Below, one piece after another: positions 1-10,101 of a stretch of 64,000 bases of DNA; within the stretch, counting starts at the first letter, position 1, and each line of letters begins with the position of its first letter. Under the pieces are notes generated by a model, which saw nothing but the letters and a program-made list of their open reading frames with translations, ran no database searches and was not told the origin of the DNA. The position numbers and the translations under genes are program-made. This DNA is from Petasospora fabianii (lineage: Eukaryota > Ascomycota > Saccharomycetes > Phaffomycetales > Wickerhamomycetaceae): the NCBI GenBank assembly GCA_022641835.1, contig CP048716.1:992001-1056000 (forward strand). The letters run 5' to 3'.

Positions 1-816
1 GTTGATATACCATACCCTGATCTATCAAGGACAAATCTTACACCAGAGTTTATTCATTATCATAAGGCTAATCTTCAAATGTCAAGATTCCTTAGTAAAG
101 TGGTTAAAGATCGTCGTTTTACACAACAACCACTTTCATTGCTTAACATTGAACGTACTTTATCACTTAAGGCACAACTTAACAAACTACATGAAGAACT
201 TCAGATTAAGCCACTTGCAAAAGTATTCAACATATATGACTTAAAGCTTTGTCTCACTTATCATAACTATTTGGCTTCGATAACATTACCGATCTTAGTG
301 TATGTCACTACGACAAATTTTAAGATCCGTGAAGATGAAACTATAATGTCTATTGTTCGTTTTGGTGTTCAAGCTGCAGTTACCATTGCCAAAGCCATGA
401 ACTTTGCCGTGGGGAAAGATCAATTCCATAATGGTGCCGTTGCTACAGATTGTTTAATGGGTTATAACTCTGCATTGTTCCTTTCATTGTTCTTTATTTA
501 CTTATGCAACACATCTAATGATCTATGGGAGATTGAGATTGAGTATGAAGGTGAAGGTGAAGTTGAAGTTGAGAGTGTTGATAAGACAAGAGCATTGGAA
601 TATATCTCACAGATTGCTGGATTCATGGAAAGATCTAAACTTGATCCTACAACAATGAGAATTGCAGAAGTTATAGAGGGACTTAGGAATGACTTGAACG
701 TTGTGGCATTACAAGAAGATGTTAAATTTGAGAGTCTTAATTTCGAAGGTCAAGATCAATTAGTCTATGATTCATTAGTCTTCAACAATGATATTTATCT
801 TGATAGTTGGTTTTAA
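1..816 (+). CDS. C-terminal part of a fungal zinc-cluster-type transcription factor (partial)
   Basis: The frame is open from base 1, so the start lies outside the window; 271 residues are visible. The sequence is mostly helical and hydrophobic in the middle, with an acidic run (EYEGEGEVEVE) near residue 185. It ends in NNDIYLDSWF, the kind of acidic-aromatic tail seen at the end of many fungal Zn(II)2Cys6 activators, whose middle-homology regions look similar. The DNA-binding part is not visible. The assignment is an inference from overall style rather than a motif; another large helical fungal protein is possible. Confidence 0.5.
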   Translation, partial: VDIPYPDLSRTNLTPEFIHYHKANLQMSRFLSKVVKDRRFTQQPLSLLNIERTLSLKAQLNKLHEELQIKPLAKVFNIYDLKLCLTYHNYLASITLPILVYVTTTNFKIREDETIMSIVRFGVQAAVTIAKAMNFAVGKDQFHNGAVATDCLMGYNSALFLSLFFIYLCNTSNDLWEIEIEYEGEGEVEVESVDKTRALEYISQIAGFMERSKLDPTTMRIAEVIEGLRNDLNVVALQEDVKFESLNFEGQDQLVYDSLVFNNDIYLDSWF

Positions 817-1045
817 TATATATAACATCTATATATAATATATATAACCTATATAGCATCTATATATACATAAAATATAACTTCTATGTGTAAGTATATC
901 TATAATATATAACTTCTATGTAACTCTTATATGTACAATATATAACTTCTATGTAACTCTTATATATACAATATATAACCTCTATACATATATCATATAA
1001 CTTCAATATAACTTATATATATAATATATATATATGTATATAGTT
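817..1045. repeat. AT-rich tandem repeats downstream of the first gene
   Basis: This stretch is almost pure A and T, built from variants of AATATATAACTTCTATGTAA. Two 33-bp units lie back to back at 904-936 and 937-969, differing at one base, followed by a decayed third unit. It follows directly after the stop codon and probably includes the 3' end signals of the upstream gene. Confidence 0.8.
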
Positions 1046-1546
1046 ATCTATAACAAAAATGTAAACAAAGCTATGGTCACGTGCATTATCACGTGCCCAC
1101 CCGCGTTTGTTATTTTTTTCTTTTGCTTTTTACGAAAAAAAAAAATCGTCCAAAATAACACACGTCAACGCCACCAAATAAAGGTCAATTTTCCAACTTT
1201 AAAGACACAAATTATAGGGGAATCCCAACATTTTAACTGTCTTTATTTTGGAATTTGTGTTCCCATATATTGGAATTGTCATCTCTAATCTTTTCAAACG
1301 CTCGCGAAACGATCGTTTGTTTAACCTAACCACCCCAAAGAGAAAACTTTTTCCATCTCTCCACACTCCACACGACTCGCGTGTCAAACCTTTCCCCATC
1401 AACACCAAGAAACACTCCACTGGTTGGTCTGTTAATCCATACTGCTTTGATTATCTTTATAACTCTTTGCACTCCTCATTCATCCGAACACAGTGACGTC
1501 TAACTTCATATAACTACATATAAACAATCACACACACACACACAAC
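1046..1546 (+). promoter_or_regulatory. PTC2/3 promoter region with two CACGTG elements
   Basis: No gene is seen. Two CACGTG boxes lie 12 bp apart at 1078-1083 and 1090-1095; the first sits in GTCACGTG, the form preferred by Cbf1, and either could be a Cbf1 or Pho4-type site. Pyrimidine-rich sequence and a CA-dinucleotide run lead up to the phosphatase start at 1547. Confidence 0.5.
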
Positions 1547-2845
1547 ATGGGTCAGATACTCTCGCAACCAGTCACGGACAAGGAGTCCCATCAAGGTCAG
1601 AATGCTAAATATGCCTTTGGTCTTTCAAGTATGCAAGGATGGAGAATCAATATGGAGGATGCTCATACTACTATTCTCAATTTGAATGATGATCTTGACA
1701 CTGATAATGATGAAGATAATGAGAAAGTTGGTGCTTCTTCTACAAGTCACTCTGATGATTCAGGTGTTGCCTTCTTTGGTGTTTATGATGGTCATGGAGG
1801 TGAAAAAATTGCTAAATTCACAGGTGAAACCCTTTATAAGATTGTTAAGAAGCAACCAGAGTTCCAAAAGGGTAATTATGGACAAGCTTTAAAAGATGCC
1901 TTCCTTGCTGCAGATGAAGCTATCTTGAAAGATGAAGTGTTGAAGAATGATCAAAGTGGTTGTACCGCAACTACTGTTATCATCTCCGATGATAAGATCA
2001 TTTGTGCTAATGCTGGTGACTCTCGTACCGTTCTCTCTGTTAAGGGTAACTCAAAGGCATTGTCATATGATCATAAACCAAACAATGAAGGTGAACATGC
2101 AAGAATCTGTGCTGCTGGTGGATTTGTTGATATTGGTAGAGTTAATGGTAACTTGGCATTATCTAGAGCCATTGGTGATTTTGATTTTAAGAAATCTTCA
2201 GATTTACCACCTGAAGAGCAAATTGTCACTGCTTTCCCAGATGTTATTGAACATCAAATCACTAATGATGATGAGTTTGTCGTATTGGCATGTGATGGTA
2301 TTTGGGATTGTCTTACTTCACAACAAGTTGTCGAGGTTGTTAGAAGAGGTATTCATGATGGATTAACACTTACTGAGATTAGTGAAGGTATCATTGATAT
2401 CTGTTTGGCACCAACTTCTCATGGTTCAGGTATTGGTTGTGATAACATGTCTATTGTCATTGTTGCCCTACTTCATGGTAAGACATTGGAAGAATGGTAT
2501 CAATACGTTAAGGATAATGGTGGTCCAGTGTCTGAAAGTTATTATGAAGTTGCAAAGAGTATTTATGATGATTATGAGCGTGAAGCTGGTTCTACACAGA
2601 ATTTGACCTCCCAGGATGAAGAAGCTGAGAATGAGCAATTGAAAACAAGCTTCTCTATTCAACAGTTGCTTGAACATAATGTACTTACAAGTCAAAATGG
2701 TGTCTTTTATCTTGACTCTGCTAACCTTCTTAATACACTTGGTTCCCAGGCTAAGAAAGAAGATGATAATGAAGAGCCAAAGCACACCATTACTGAACTT
2801 GAAGAGGATGAAGAGGATGAAGAACAAGAAGAATCTAAGAAGTAA
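1547..2845 (+). CDS. PTC2: Type 2C protein phosphatase (Ptc2/Ptc3-like)
   Basis: A Mg/Mn-dependent Ser/Thr phosphatase of 432 residues. The N-terminus MGQILSQPV fits an N-myristoylated start (Gly2). PP2C motifs are in order: MEDAH at 36-40, FFGVYDGHGG at 76-85, GSTA-type SGCTATTV near 138, ALSRAIGDF near 204, VVLACDGIWD at 245-254 and GCDNMS near 299; the metal-binding Asp residues are all present. The last ~60 residues are very acidic (LEEDEEDEEQEE). In S. cerevisiae Ptc2 and Ptc3 dampen the Hog1 and DNA-checkpoint kinases. Ptc2 and Ptc3 are paralogues of similar length, so the exact orthologue is not settled. Confidence 0.9.
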   Translation: MGQILSQPVTDKESHQGQNAKYAFGLSSMQGWRINMEDAHTTILNLNDDLDTDNDEDNEKVGASSTSHSDDSGVAFFGVYDGHGGEKIAKFTGETLYKIVKKQPEFQKGNYGQALKDAFLAADEAILKDEVLKNDQSGCTATTVIISDDKIICANAGDSRTVLSVKGNSKALSYDHKPNNEGEHARICAAGGFVDIGRVNGNLALSRAIGDFDFKKSSDLPPEEQIVTAFPDVIEHQITNDDEFVVLACDGIWDCLTSQQVVEVVRRGIHDGLTLTEISEGIIDICLAPTSHGSGIGCDNMSIVIVALLHGKTLEEWYQYVKDNGGPVSESYYEVAKSIYDDYEREAGSTQNLTSQDEEAENEQLKTSFSIQQLLEHNVLTSQNGVFYLDSANLLNTLGSQAKKEDDNEEPKHTITELEEDEEDEEQEESKK

Positions 2846-3501
2846 TTGTCTGCTTTGTGTCTTGTCAACCATGCTTTCTGCACACTTATCCTATGTTACT
2901 TTTCATTGGCATGCATATATAAATTCATTGATTTTATCCACTATTGCTAGAAGGCATTCCAACACTACACCTTACAAACCAAGCCTTTTCTTCTCTTTGA
3001 TGTTTCCAACGTTTGCATTTCTGGTCTGATGTTATTGATTTTTCACCCCATGCCTCTTTTCTCTTCCACTTCTTGCTCTTTTATATGTATCGTATCATCT
3101 TTGAAGAGCTCTATCAAGGTTGTTGATGAATTTATGATGTTTTGACTTCTTCCAAAACAACTTACTTTGATATCTCTATTCGTTGCTGCTTCACTTCGTG
3201 ATTATCATTGTGTTGAACATTCTCTTTGTTTGCTTTTGAATTCTATGTTATATCTTTATTAGTTGTAGTAGGGTGTATCGGGTGTATCGGGTGGAACGGA
3301 TAAACAGTTTGACTACACAAAACACAAAAAACACAACAAAATGATTAAATTATAAATAAGTTATGAATCAAATAACCTGGAACATAAACACTATTTCTTC
3401 TTTTTTTCTTCTTTTGTCTTCTTTTGTCTTCTTTTTTGTGGGTTTTGTATCAAGTTTTGCATCAAATTTTGCATCGAGTTTTGCTCCCTTGTATAGATTA
3501 T
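2846..3501. other. Convergent 3' intergenic region with short tandem repeats
   Basis: No gene. Three 9-bp units GGGTGTATC, GGGTGTATC, GGGTGGAAC lie at 3271-3297. A T-rich block at 3390-3435 has repeated CTTCTTTTGT. A 12-bp repeat around TTTTGCATCAA runs from about 3441 to 3486, just after the stop of the minus-strand ceramide synthase, and so lies in its 3' untranslated region. Confidence 0.7.
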
Positions 3502-4626
3502 TCAATCCTCATCATCACTTCTAACATCTTCAGCACCAGTCCCCGTGACAACTTTAATTGCAACTTTAGCAATTAAATACATCCAAATGCACATAATGAT
3601 TTGTAAACCACCTAATAATGATAAGAAGATGGTAATGATATTATCAGTCCAACAAGTTTTTTGAATCAATCCTTCAATACATTTTCCTGAAACCATCAGT
3701 GTCTTTGCACTTGTTGCAGCATGATAAAACATATAGTTATAAAGACCATGTCTTAACATGACCCAAGAGATCAAAAACACTCCAAACATAACATCACAAA
3801 AAGTTTGAACACCAGAATATTTCAAAAGTTTTGCAGTTGAAAGGAAGATATCGACAACGTCCATGATAACCATAATGACATTACCTATACGTGTAAAATA
3901 GTAATTGTATGAACCTGTCACGAGGAAACATGTGATAATATGATGAGAAAACATTTGCCAATGATCCTTTCTGCGTTCTTCAATGTTCAATGTAAAGATC
4001 TGTTGTAACCAACCTGCCAATTCAGCCAAGTAGTAAGCCTTAAATAACCAAGTCATCTTATCATGTGGCCAACCAATGTAAAAATTGTCAAAATTTAAGA
4101 AATATGGTGAATGGTAATAAATGTATGAACCAAAGATGAATGAAGTGCTATAATAAACGAGATACCAACCTTGTTCCATGAAACGTTGTATAGCCTTATG
4201 TGATGTGATATTAACGCAACTTGCGAGTGGTCTGAGGATGTAATTCATTGTGAATGCACGAATAAAAGTAGCGACAAAGATCCATGTAAAGACAAAAAAT
4301 GCATCATTGATATCGATATCATAAAAATCTGTACCTGGATACTTGTTTTGCAAATGAATGAACTTATCAACGTAAGGCGCTGTGATATCGAAACAGTTTG
4401 CCAATGCAAAAGACATGAGTATGATGATTGAGATCTCCATTTGATACTTATCAATGGCATTAACTTCACTTGAGGTTGACACTTGAGGTTTTACCTCTGT
4501 ATGTTTCTCTTTATCATCATATTGTGTTTTAACCTCACTGAGATCGTCATCAGAAGATGTGCTGGATGTGTCTGTACTCCTCTGAAAGACAATCGTCTCA
4601 TTCTTCTTGACAGATGTGGTGGTCAT
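3502..4626 (-). CDS. LAC1: Ceramide synthase catalytic subunit (Lac1/Lag1)
   Basis: Joins a fatty acyl-CoA (very long chain in the S. cerevisiae enzyme) to a sphingoid base in the endoplasmic reticulum membrane. The protein has 374 residues, several membrane segments (about 61-80, 108-132, 155-172, 193-211, 225-250, 280-300, 330-355) and a TLC domain. The Lag motif is intact: His228-His229 in FSHHIITCF, then SYNYYFTRIG and Asp256/Asp259 in VIMDVVDIFLSTAK. Both tails are acidic; the C-terminus ends VRSDDED. Lac1 and Lag1 are paralogues in S. cerevisiae, and this could be the single copy or either. Slightly shorter than the ~410-residue S. cerevisiae proteins. Confidence 0.92.
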   Translation of the reverse strand: MTTTSVKKNETIVFQRSTDTSSTSSDDDLSEVKTQYDDKEKHTEVKPQVSTSSEVNAIDKYQMEISIIILMSFALANCFDITAPYVDKFIHLQNKYPGTDFYDIDINDAFFVFTWIFVATFIRAFTMNYILRPLASCVNITSHKAIQRFMEQGWYLVYYSTSFIFGSYIYYHSPYFLNFDNFYIGWPHDKMTWLFKAYYLAELAGWLQQIFTLNIEERRKDHWQMFSHHIITCFLVTGSYNYYFTRIGNVIMVIMDVVDIFLSTAKLLKYSGVQTFCDVMFGVFLISWVMLRHGLYNYMFYHAATSAKTLMVSGKCIEGLIQKTCWTDNIITIFLSLLGGLQIIMCIWMYLIAKVAIKVVTGTGAEDVRSDDED

Positions 4627-5134
4627 GACTGTGATCTTATCTTCTTAGAAAAACAAAAGACACACCGCACACAACAAAGGTTATTGGACTGGAACACAAA
4701 GCGGTAGAGACCTAGCGAGCGGTTTCAAGATCCTTTGGTTAAAAGTGCTGACGGCAGCGGCAGCGACGGGAGAAGAAAGAAGGAGAGAAGAGGAGAAGAG
4801 ACAAGTGAGGAGATGGACTGGGTATAGAATCAAAAGCCGCAGTTAACGAGTGCAAGAGAGACCTAAGTTGGAGAACTTCCAGATGATTCCTATAAGTGTA
4901 AGAAACCTTTAAATCCTCGTGGTTTGCCCCGTGAAAGATCCTCGACTAATTAAACAACACATGTGTTTTGGATCTTTTCGTGTAGTTTTGTTTGAGATCC
5001 AGATTTTTTTTTTTTTTTTTTTGTTTGTAATGAGAATTGGAAACATCACGTGACTTAGCCGCTCATCATTAGCCGCCCATCAACATCATCATCAACATGA
5101 TCAACATGATCAACATCAACAACATCAACAGTAA
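4627..5134. other. LAC1 promoter and SSN8 3' region
   Basis: No gene. A run of 19 T lies at 5004-5022. A TCACGTGA palindrome (CACGTG 5047-5052) is a Cbf1-type site. From about 5085 to 5130 there is an imperfect ATCAAC/ATCAACATG microsatellite that ends just before the SSN8 stop codon. Confidence 0.7.
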
Positions 5135-6091
5135 TTAACGATTAAGCAACACAGATTCTAATGGTTTTTTGCAACTAGTCTCATGATAACTTTCCCATGC
5201 TTCATATAACGTAATCAATTCTTGAACCGCTTCAACGACTTGATCAATATCAATGTTTGAAAAACCTAAGAATTGAACAAATGTGTTTAATGGATCAGTC
5301 TTTGGTGGTGTTGGTGTTCCTTCTTTATGTAAATATTGTAAATGATTGTACTTGAGTACAATCGTTAGATAAACAGCCGCTGTGGCTATGATATGTGGTG
5401 GGAACAACAGCGGTAAATCACATACATATGAATCATTGATGATGGACCAACTAGATTGAAGTTCCTCTGGTGAAAGTGTTAATGGACCCGCTGGTGTCAT
5501 TCCATTAGATGTAGTAGTTGTAGTAGTAGATGTTGTAGTTGTAGTAGTTGTATGTATCTGTTGTGGCTTCTGGTTAAACTCTGCTAATGTTTCATTGATA
5601 AGTAATAGTGAGCGGTAAGGATGATGAACAACAAGATAAGTTTCTAATTCTTCAATGAGATAAAATTCAAATTCGGCAACTTTTGTAGCATCATGAGGAA
5701 TGTATTCTGGCCAAAGATTCCTTGCCTCGGAGACAACAGTTCTAATATGTTGTGGACACTCTTCAATCTTGCAAGCAAGATAAACAGCTGTTGTTATCAA
5801 GAGATACAGGTTAACCTCTTTAAGTGAGACACGAGTTAAGAATCTTAATAGATAAACTTCAGCGGTTGATAAAGCAAATTGTCTCACATTTAACCTTCTC
5901 CCAAGTTTATTAACCAAGGAATGAATATATATGCGCATATGCATATCATATGTAACTTCAACACGAGATACTAAACCTGTTTCCTCCATTGTATTCTCTA
6001 GTAACTTGAGTTCTTTCCTAGTCTCACGAAGTGAATCTCTAGTGAATTGCCAATGTTTGCGTTGAGTAGATGTCCAGTAGTCTGCAGACAT
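5135..6091 (-). CDS. SSN8: Cyclin C, Mediator kinase-module subunit (Ssn8/Srb11)
   Basis: 318 residues, matching the ~320 of S. cerevisiae Ssn8. It begins MSADYWTSTQRKHW, the conserved cyclin C start (human MAGNFWQSSHYLQW), so I use the ATG at 6091, not the in-frame ATG at 6142. The cyclin box follows, with IHSLVNKLGRRLNVRQFALSTA and VYLACKIEECP, then the family motif LVVHHPYRSLL. A low-complexity Thr/Ser tract near residues 180-200 is encoded by a TAG/TTG-type repeat at about 5509-5552. With Cdk8 it phosphorylates RNA polymerase II and transcription factors to repress or tune transcription. Confidence 0.9.
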   Translation of the reverse strand: MSADYWTSTQRKHWQFTRDSLRETRKELKLLENTMEETGLVSRVEVTYDMHMRIYIHSLVNKLGRRLNVRQFALSTAEVYLLRFLTRVSLKEVNLYLLITTAVYLACKIEECPQHIRTVVSEARNLWPEYIPHDATKVAEFEFYLIEELETYLVVHHPYRSLLLINETLAEFNQKPQQIHTTTTTTTSTTTTTTSNGMTPAGPLTLSPEELQSSWSIINDSYVCDLPLLFPPHIIATAAVYLTIVLKYNHLQYLHKEGTPTPPKTDPLNTFVQFLGFSNIDIDQVVEAVQELITLYEAWESYHETSCKKPLESVLLNR

Positions 6092-8367
6092 TGTGTTCCT
6101 TGTTGTTACTTGTATGGGTATGATCCTGGAGAGTTGATACAACCTTTTCTGTTGATGTCCTACCCACTGATAGGCGTGATCTCAATTGAGGAGCTTTAAT
6201 TACAGAACAATTTGTGGTATCAAAAAGTGATTCAAGACTTGATCAGAATAATCCTCTCACCAAACAAAGAAATAGCTCTTTAAGGTCTTATATCAATACA
6301 TCTAAGACTAAATCAACTACTAACCCATCTCTTTAGCCCTAAGTAAACTACAAAGGGAATAAGGGAAAAGGGAGAAAACACACCCGGACACCATGATATT
6401 TCGCGAAAAATCCTTTTTTAAAAAAAAAGTTTTCTTATACCTTTACTTCTCTACTTCTCTTCTTCTCTTCTTGTTACGGCCCCTGGACGAAGAATTGTTA
6501 CTCGAAGCCTACTCAAGGATCACCTCGTAACGAGGTGGTCTTATTAATGCTTTGGGGAAAGTCTCCCACCCAACACTCGCGGAAACGTAACGGGTCTCTC
6601 CAAGGAATCCACCCGTTGAGACATTGTCTGGCGTGTTCTTGGTATCTCTCATCTCTTGCTGGACCCAGTTAGATCGAGATCTGTTGTCCATCTCCTCGTT
6701 TGTGGCTGTCAATGTGTGTGTTGTCAAGGGCGTGTGCTAGTGGCGGGCCACTGTGGTGTTGAAAATATTGCCTATGGATAGTGTGGTTTCTCGTTTTTAT
6801 AGACGAGAGGATTAAGTGTTGACCCTTTGCAGCTTGGACCCTCGTGTATCCTTGGTTTGACACTTGCGTTGTGTTCCTCTTGAACCCTTTGTGATGCTTT
6901 CAAAAGTGTCAACAGCGTATATTCAGTGTCTTGTAAACTATGGAATGACGACTTTGTTGTGGTTCCCCCGGCTGAATTGAGCTGATCTCTCACATTATCA
7001 TTAATATGGGGTTTTTTTTTTTCATCTGCCACTGCTGGCTCTGTCCTCACCCCGTTATAAAGACCTCTCACGTTCAGTCCTGAGATGTGAATAGGCTGTT
7101 CTCGTATTCTTACAGGTGTTTATATAAAGGCTGGATTGAATACTGACACGTTTTCCTGTTCATGTCTCTGGTCTTCACCTTCCCTCCAATGGTTGGTTGA
7201 AATTTGTTCGGTATTCGGGGCTGCTTGCAGCCTAAACGATAGTTATAACAATTGGTCTCTCTTCTTGTCAACGGAGAGTTCAAACCCAATGGAGCTTACT
7301 CTCGTTTCTAATGGGGCCGTCCCTTTTTCAAGCCTTGTTCAACCATATGTTGGAACTAGCACAGTCATATGTGCGGGGCTTCAAAATAACCTCTTTCCTT
7401 CTACTTCATATTAACTACTATTGGACATCCATGATCCCTATTACTTTAAGATTCATTCTCAATTGGTTGTCTGTCTATCTGTATGTCGGAGAAATTGTCT
7501 GTTCTAACATGATGAAATATCAATGCAACATAGAGTCAAGCTCAGAGAGGACAAAAATGATCTTCAGGGACGAGACTTGCTTTCTTTTTTCTGATTGAAC
7601 ATTCAATGATTCTACATTACATTCATAAAGATCACCATTTTGAGATTTTGGATGTCTTGATGTACATAGGACCAGTGGTACAGGAGTACCACCTGGATAT
7701 CCATTACTAGTAGTCTTTTATGTAGAAAAAAGAAGCAGTAATAGTATAATTTGTATCTATATATGAAACATTAGTTGAACTTAATCAGAGATATGATATC
7801 AAATGATATCAAGTGCTTGACGATTTCATGATTTGTAGGCTATTTACTACCAATTTACTCTCTCTAAAGACGCACAAAGCAACTATCTCATATATTTAAT
7901 GGAAAAGTAACACCAACACACCTCCAAATACACATTATATCCACTTCAATACAACTCAAATGACTTTAAAGTCTATGTATAAGTCTCATTGAAACTCCGT
8001 ATACGTCGCGAAAATTTCCATAATGGGAAACGTTGGACAAAGAGTTAAAAAGTGGCTTTAACTAACGTCCAGTGACCAGTGATCTAGGTCTAAAAAGGAA
8101 GCAGTTGGCTCTGACAGAGAGATACATAGATCCATTTAGGGTCTACTGGGATATCCACATACATAACTATCTTCCCTCAACGAGACCGCTCCCTTGATCT
8201 GTCCCGAGAGTTGTTAGAATTTCACGCGTTACTGATAACTGTATCGAGAAGCAGCACAACAGAAAGGATATCACGGCTTCCACACAGACATAGAGAGACA
8301 GGAGATGAACTTACAAGAAGTACACTGGTTTCCGATCTATCGATATCAATACTGAAAAACACACACA
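6092..8367. other. Long gene-free region between SSN8 and the KTR gene
   Basis: 2.3 kb between divergent starts with no convincing gene; the open frames inside are short and mostly lack an ATG. Visible elements: a Rap1-like box ACACCCGGACACC at 6380-6392 and a 17-bp palindrome CACCTCGTAACGAGGTG at 6521-6537. An A-rich run lies at 6416-6428 and an MCB-like ACGCGT at 8223-8228. It probably holds both promoters plus unassigned sequence. Confidence 0.6.
6380..6392 (+). promoter_or_regulatory. Rap1-like site upstream of SSN8
   Basis: ACACCCGGACACC fits the Rap1 consensus RMACCCRNNCAYY except that a related box upstream of CAB2 (16776-16788, ACACCCGGACATC) differs from it at only one base. The match is to a consensus known from S. 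cerevisiae; binding is inferred. Confidence 0.35.
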
Positions 8368-10008
8368 ATGCAACCCATTCAACGTCCCCGAGTTATTCTA
8401 CGCAGTCTCCGACATGCCATCACATCTATCCTTAAGCATCGTGTGCGTATTGGTTCTTCATTCCTTGTACCGATCTACACCATTCTCTCACTGCTGACCC
8501 TTTTGATCCTCACGATAGTGTTCACTGTGCTTCACCAGAAGGAACTCATGCGACAATCGGAACTGCGAAGTCATCATCGATACGCATCTACAATCAATGA
8601 TATCTTTTATGAAGGTTGTAACGTTCCTGCACAAGAGACTACAAGAGCTAATGCCTCATTGGTCATGTTGGCACGTAATCAAGAAGTGGAGGATGTTGTG
8701 AAAAGTATGAAGTCTTTGGAGAGACACTTTAATCAATGGTATAAGTATCCATGGGTCTTCTTGAATGATGAAGAGTTCACACAAGAGTTTAAAGATGAAG
8801 TAAAGAGACATACACAGGCAGAATGTCTATTTGGTCATATTGAAGAGGAGAATTGGGATTTCCCCCAGGATGTGAAGAATACATGGGCGTTCAAAGAAGG
8901 GATTGAATCACAAGGAGATCGTGGTATCATGTATGGTTCCATGGAAAGTTATCATAAGATGTGTCGATTCTATTCTGGATTCTTTTATAAGCATCCATTA
9001 GTGAGGCAATTCGAATGGTATTGGCGTGTTGAACCCGATGTTGAATTCTTCTGTGATATAACCTATGACCCATTTGTTAAGATGGCTCAAAGTGGTAAGA
9101 AGTATGGATTCACCATCTTAATCAGAGAGTTATTTGAGACTGTTCCAAACTTGTTCCGTCATACAAAGGCCTTCCTCTCCAAGAACAACATTAAGCCAAA
9201 GTCATCATGGGAACTCTTTGTGGAAAACTATCGTAATCGTTGGAAAATGAGTAATTCCGAGAAGTTGAATACCGTGTACAAGAACATGAGATACACTTAT
9301 GAAGTTCTTGAACGTGCACGTGAAGTTATCCTTAGAGATACACTCGTTAAGAGAATCACATTTGAAAAGAACCTTCCAATATCTGATGATTCCAAAATCC
9401 CTGAGAAACAGTTAGATGCCCTTATAAATCTGGCTACACAGAGATCAAGACTTCCAACTCTTCAAGGTGAAACGATGGAGAACGAGGATTATAACCTTTA
9501 TCATTTCTGGTCCAATTTCGAAATCGCTCGTGTTGACCTTTGGGATAATCCAGTATATGAGGCTTATTTCCAATACTTGGAGAGTGTTGGTGGATTCTTC
9601 ACAGAGAGATGGGGTGATGCACCAGTTCATTCCCTTGCAGTTGGTTTCTTATTAGACTTCCAAGAAGTGCATTACTTCCGTGATATTGGATATCAACATA
9701 CAACAATCAGACATTGTCCTGCCAATTCACCAAATCAACTCAAGTATGAAGCTGCAAAGGACTATACACCTGTATTTGACCCAAAATTTGAAAAATTTTG
9801 GAGTAAGACAGATCCGATAAAGGACTACGGTGTTGGTTGTCGTTGTCGTTGTCCAACTTCTGGTGAAGATATAGAAGATACAGATGATGACTTCTTGAAG
9901 CGTTGGTTTGAGTTAGTTGATGATAATCGTAAAGAGAAGAAACAGTTGAATATTGTGAAACAGGAGAGGAAAGTTAAGGATAAGTTGAAGAAGGAAGGTA
10001 TCATTTGA
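8368..10008 (+). CDS. Alpha-1,2-mannosyltransferase of the KRE2/KTR family (Ktr5/Ktr7-like)
   Basis: A Golgi type II membrane glycosyltransferase that would add mannose from GDP-mannose to O- or N-linked glycans. A short cytoplasmic tail is followed by a membrane anchor at about 31-54. Family motifs are intact: ANASLVMLARNQE, FEWYWRVEPDVEFFCD, YNLYHFWSNFEIA with the catalytic Glu, and RWGDAPVHSLAVGFLL. The ~100 residues between the metal-binding motif and YHFWSNFEIA are longer than in Kre2. That insertion, the GVGCRCRCP motif and the basic C-tail resemble the Ktr4/5/7 subgroup. At 546 residues it is close to Ktr5 (522) and Ktr7 (517). The exact subgroup is uncertain. Confidence 0.85.
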   Translation: MQPIQRPRVILRSLRHAITSILKHRVRIGSSFLVPIYTILSLLTLLILTIVFTVLHQKELMRQSELRSHHRYASTINDIFYEGCNVPAQETTRANASLVMLARNQEVEDVVKSMKSLERHFNQWYKYPWVFLNDEEFTQEFKDEVKRHTQAECLFGHIEEENWDFPQDVKNTWAFKEGIESQGDRGIMYGSMESYHKMCRFYSGFFYKHPLVRQFEWYWRVEPDVEFFCDITYDPFVKMAQSGKKYGFTILIRELFETVPNLFRHTKAFLSKNNIKPKSSWELFVENYRNRWKMSNSEKLNTVYKNMRYTYEVLERAREVILRDTLVKRITFEKNLPISDDSKIPEKQLDALINLATQRSRLPTLQGETMENEDYNLYHFWSNFEIARVDLWDNPVYEAYFQYLESVGGFFTERWGDAPVHSLAVGFLLDFQEVHYFRDIGYQHTTIRHCPANSPNQLKYEAAKDYTPVFDPKFEKFWSKTDPIKDYGVGCRCRCPTSGEDIEDTDDDFLKRWFELVDDNRKEKKQLNIVKQERKVKDKLKKEGII

Positions 10009-10101
10009 CCCGACATATCATTATCATATGCTACTTTGTAGATTATCACATCTATCTATTTATACATGCTCATTACTTGCTTTAACTGCTTATGATGTCA
10101 A

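Noticed and set aside
6509-7071. Overlapping minus-strand open frames in the gap upstream of SSN8
   Set aside because: Short; the two I checked (6509-6727 and 6772-7071) open on non-ATG codons. They overlap each other in different frames and have no family resemblance.
7136-7598. Two overlapping plus-strand open frames
   Set aside because: Short, the first starts with TTG, no recognisable protein features.
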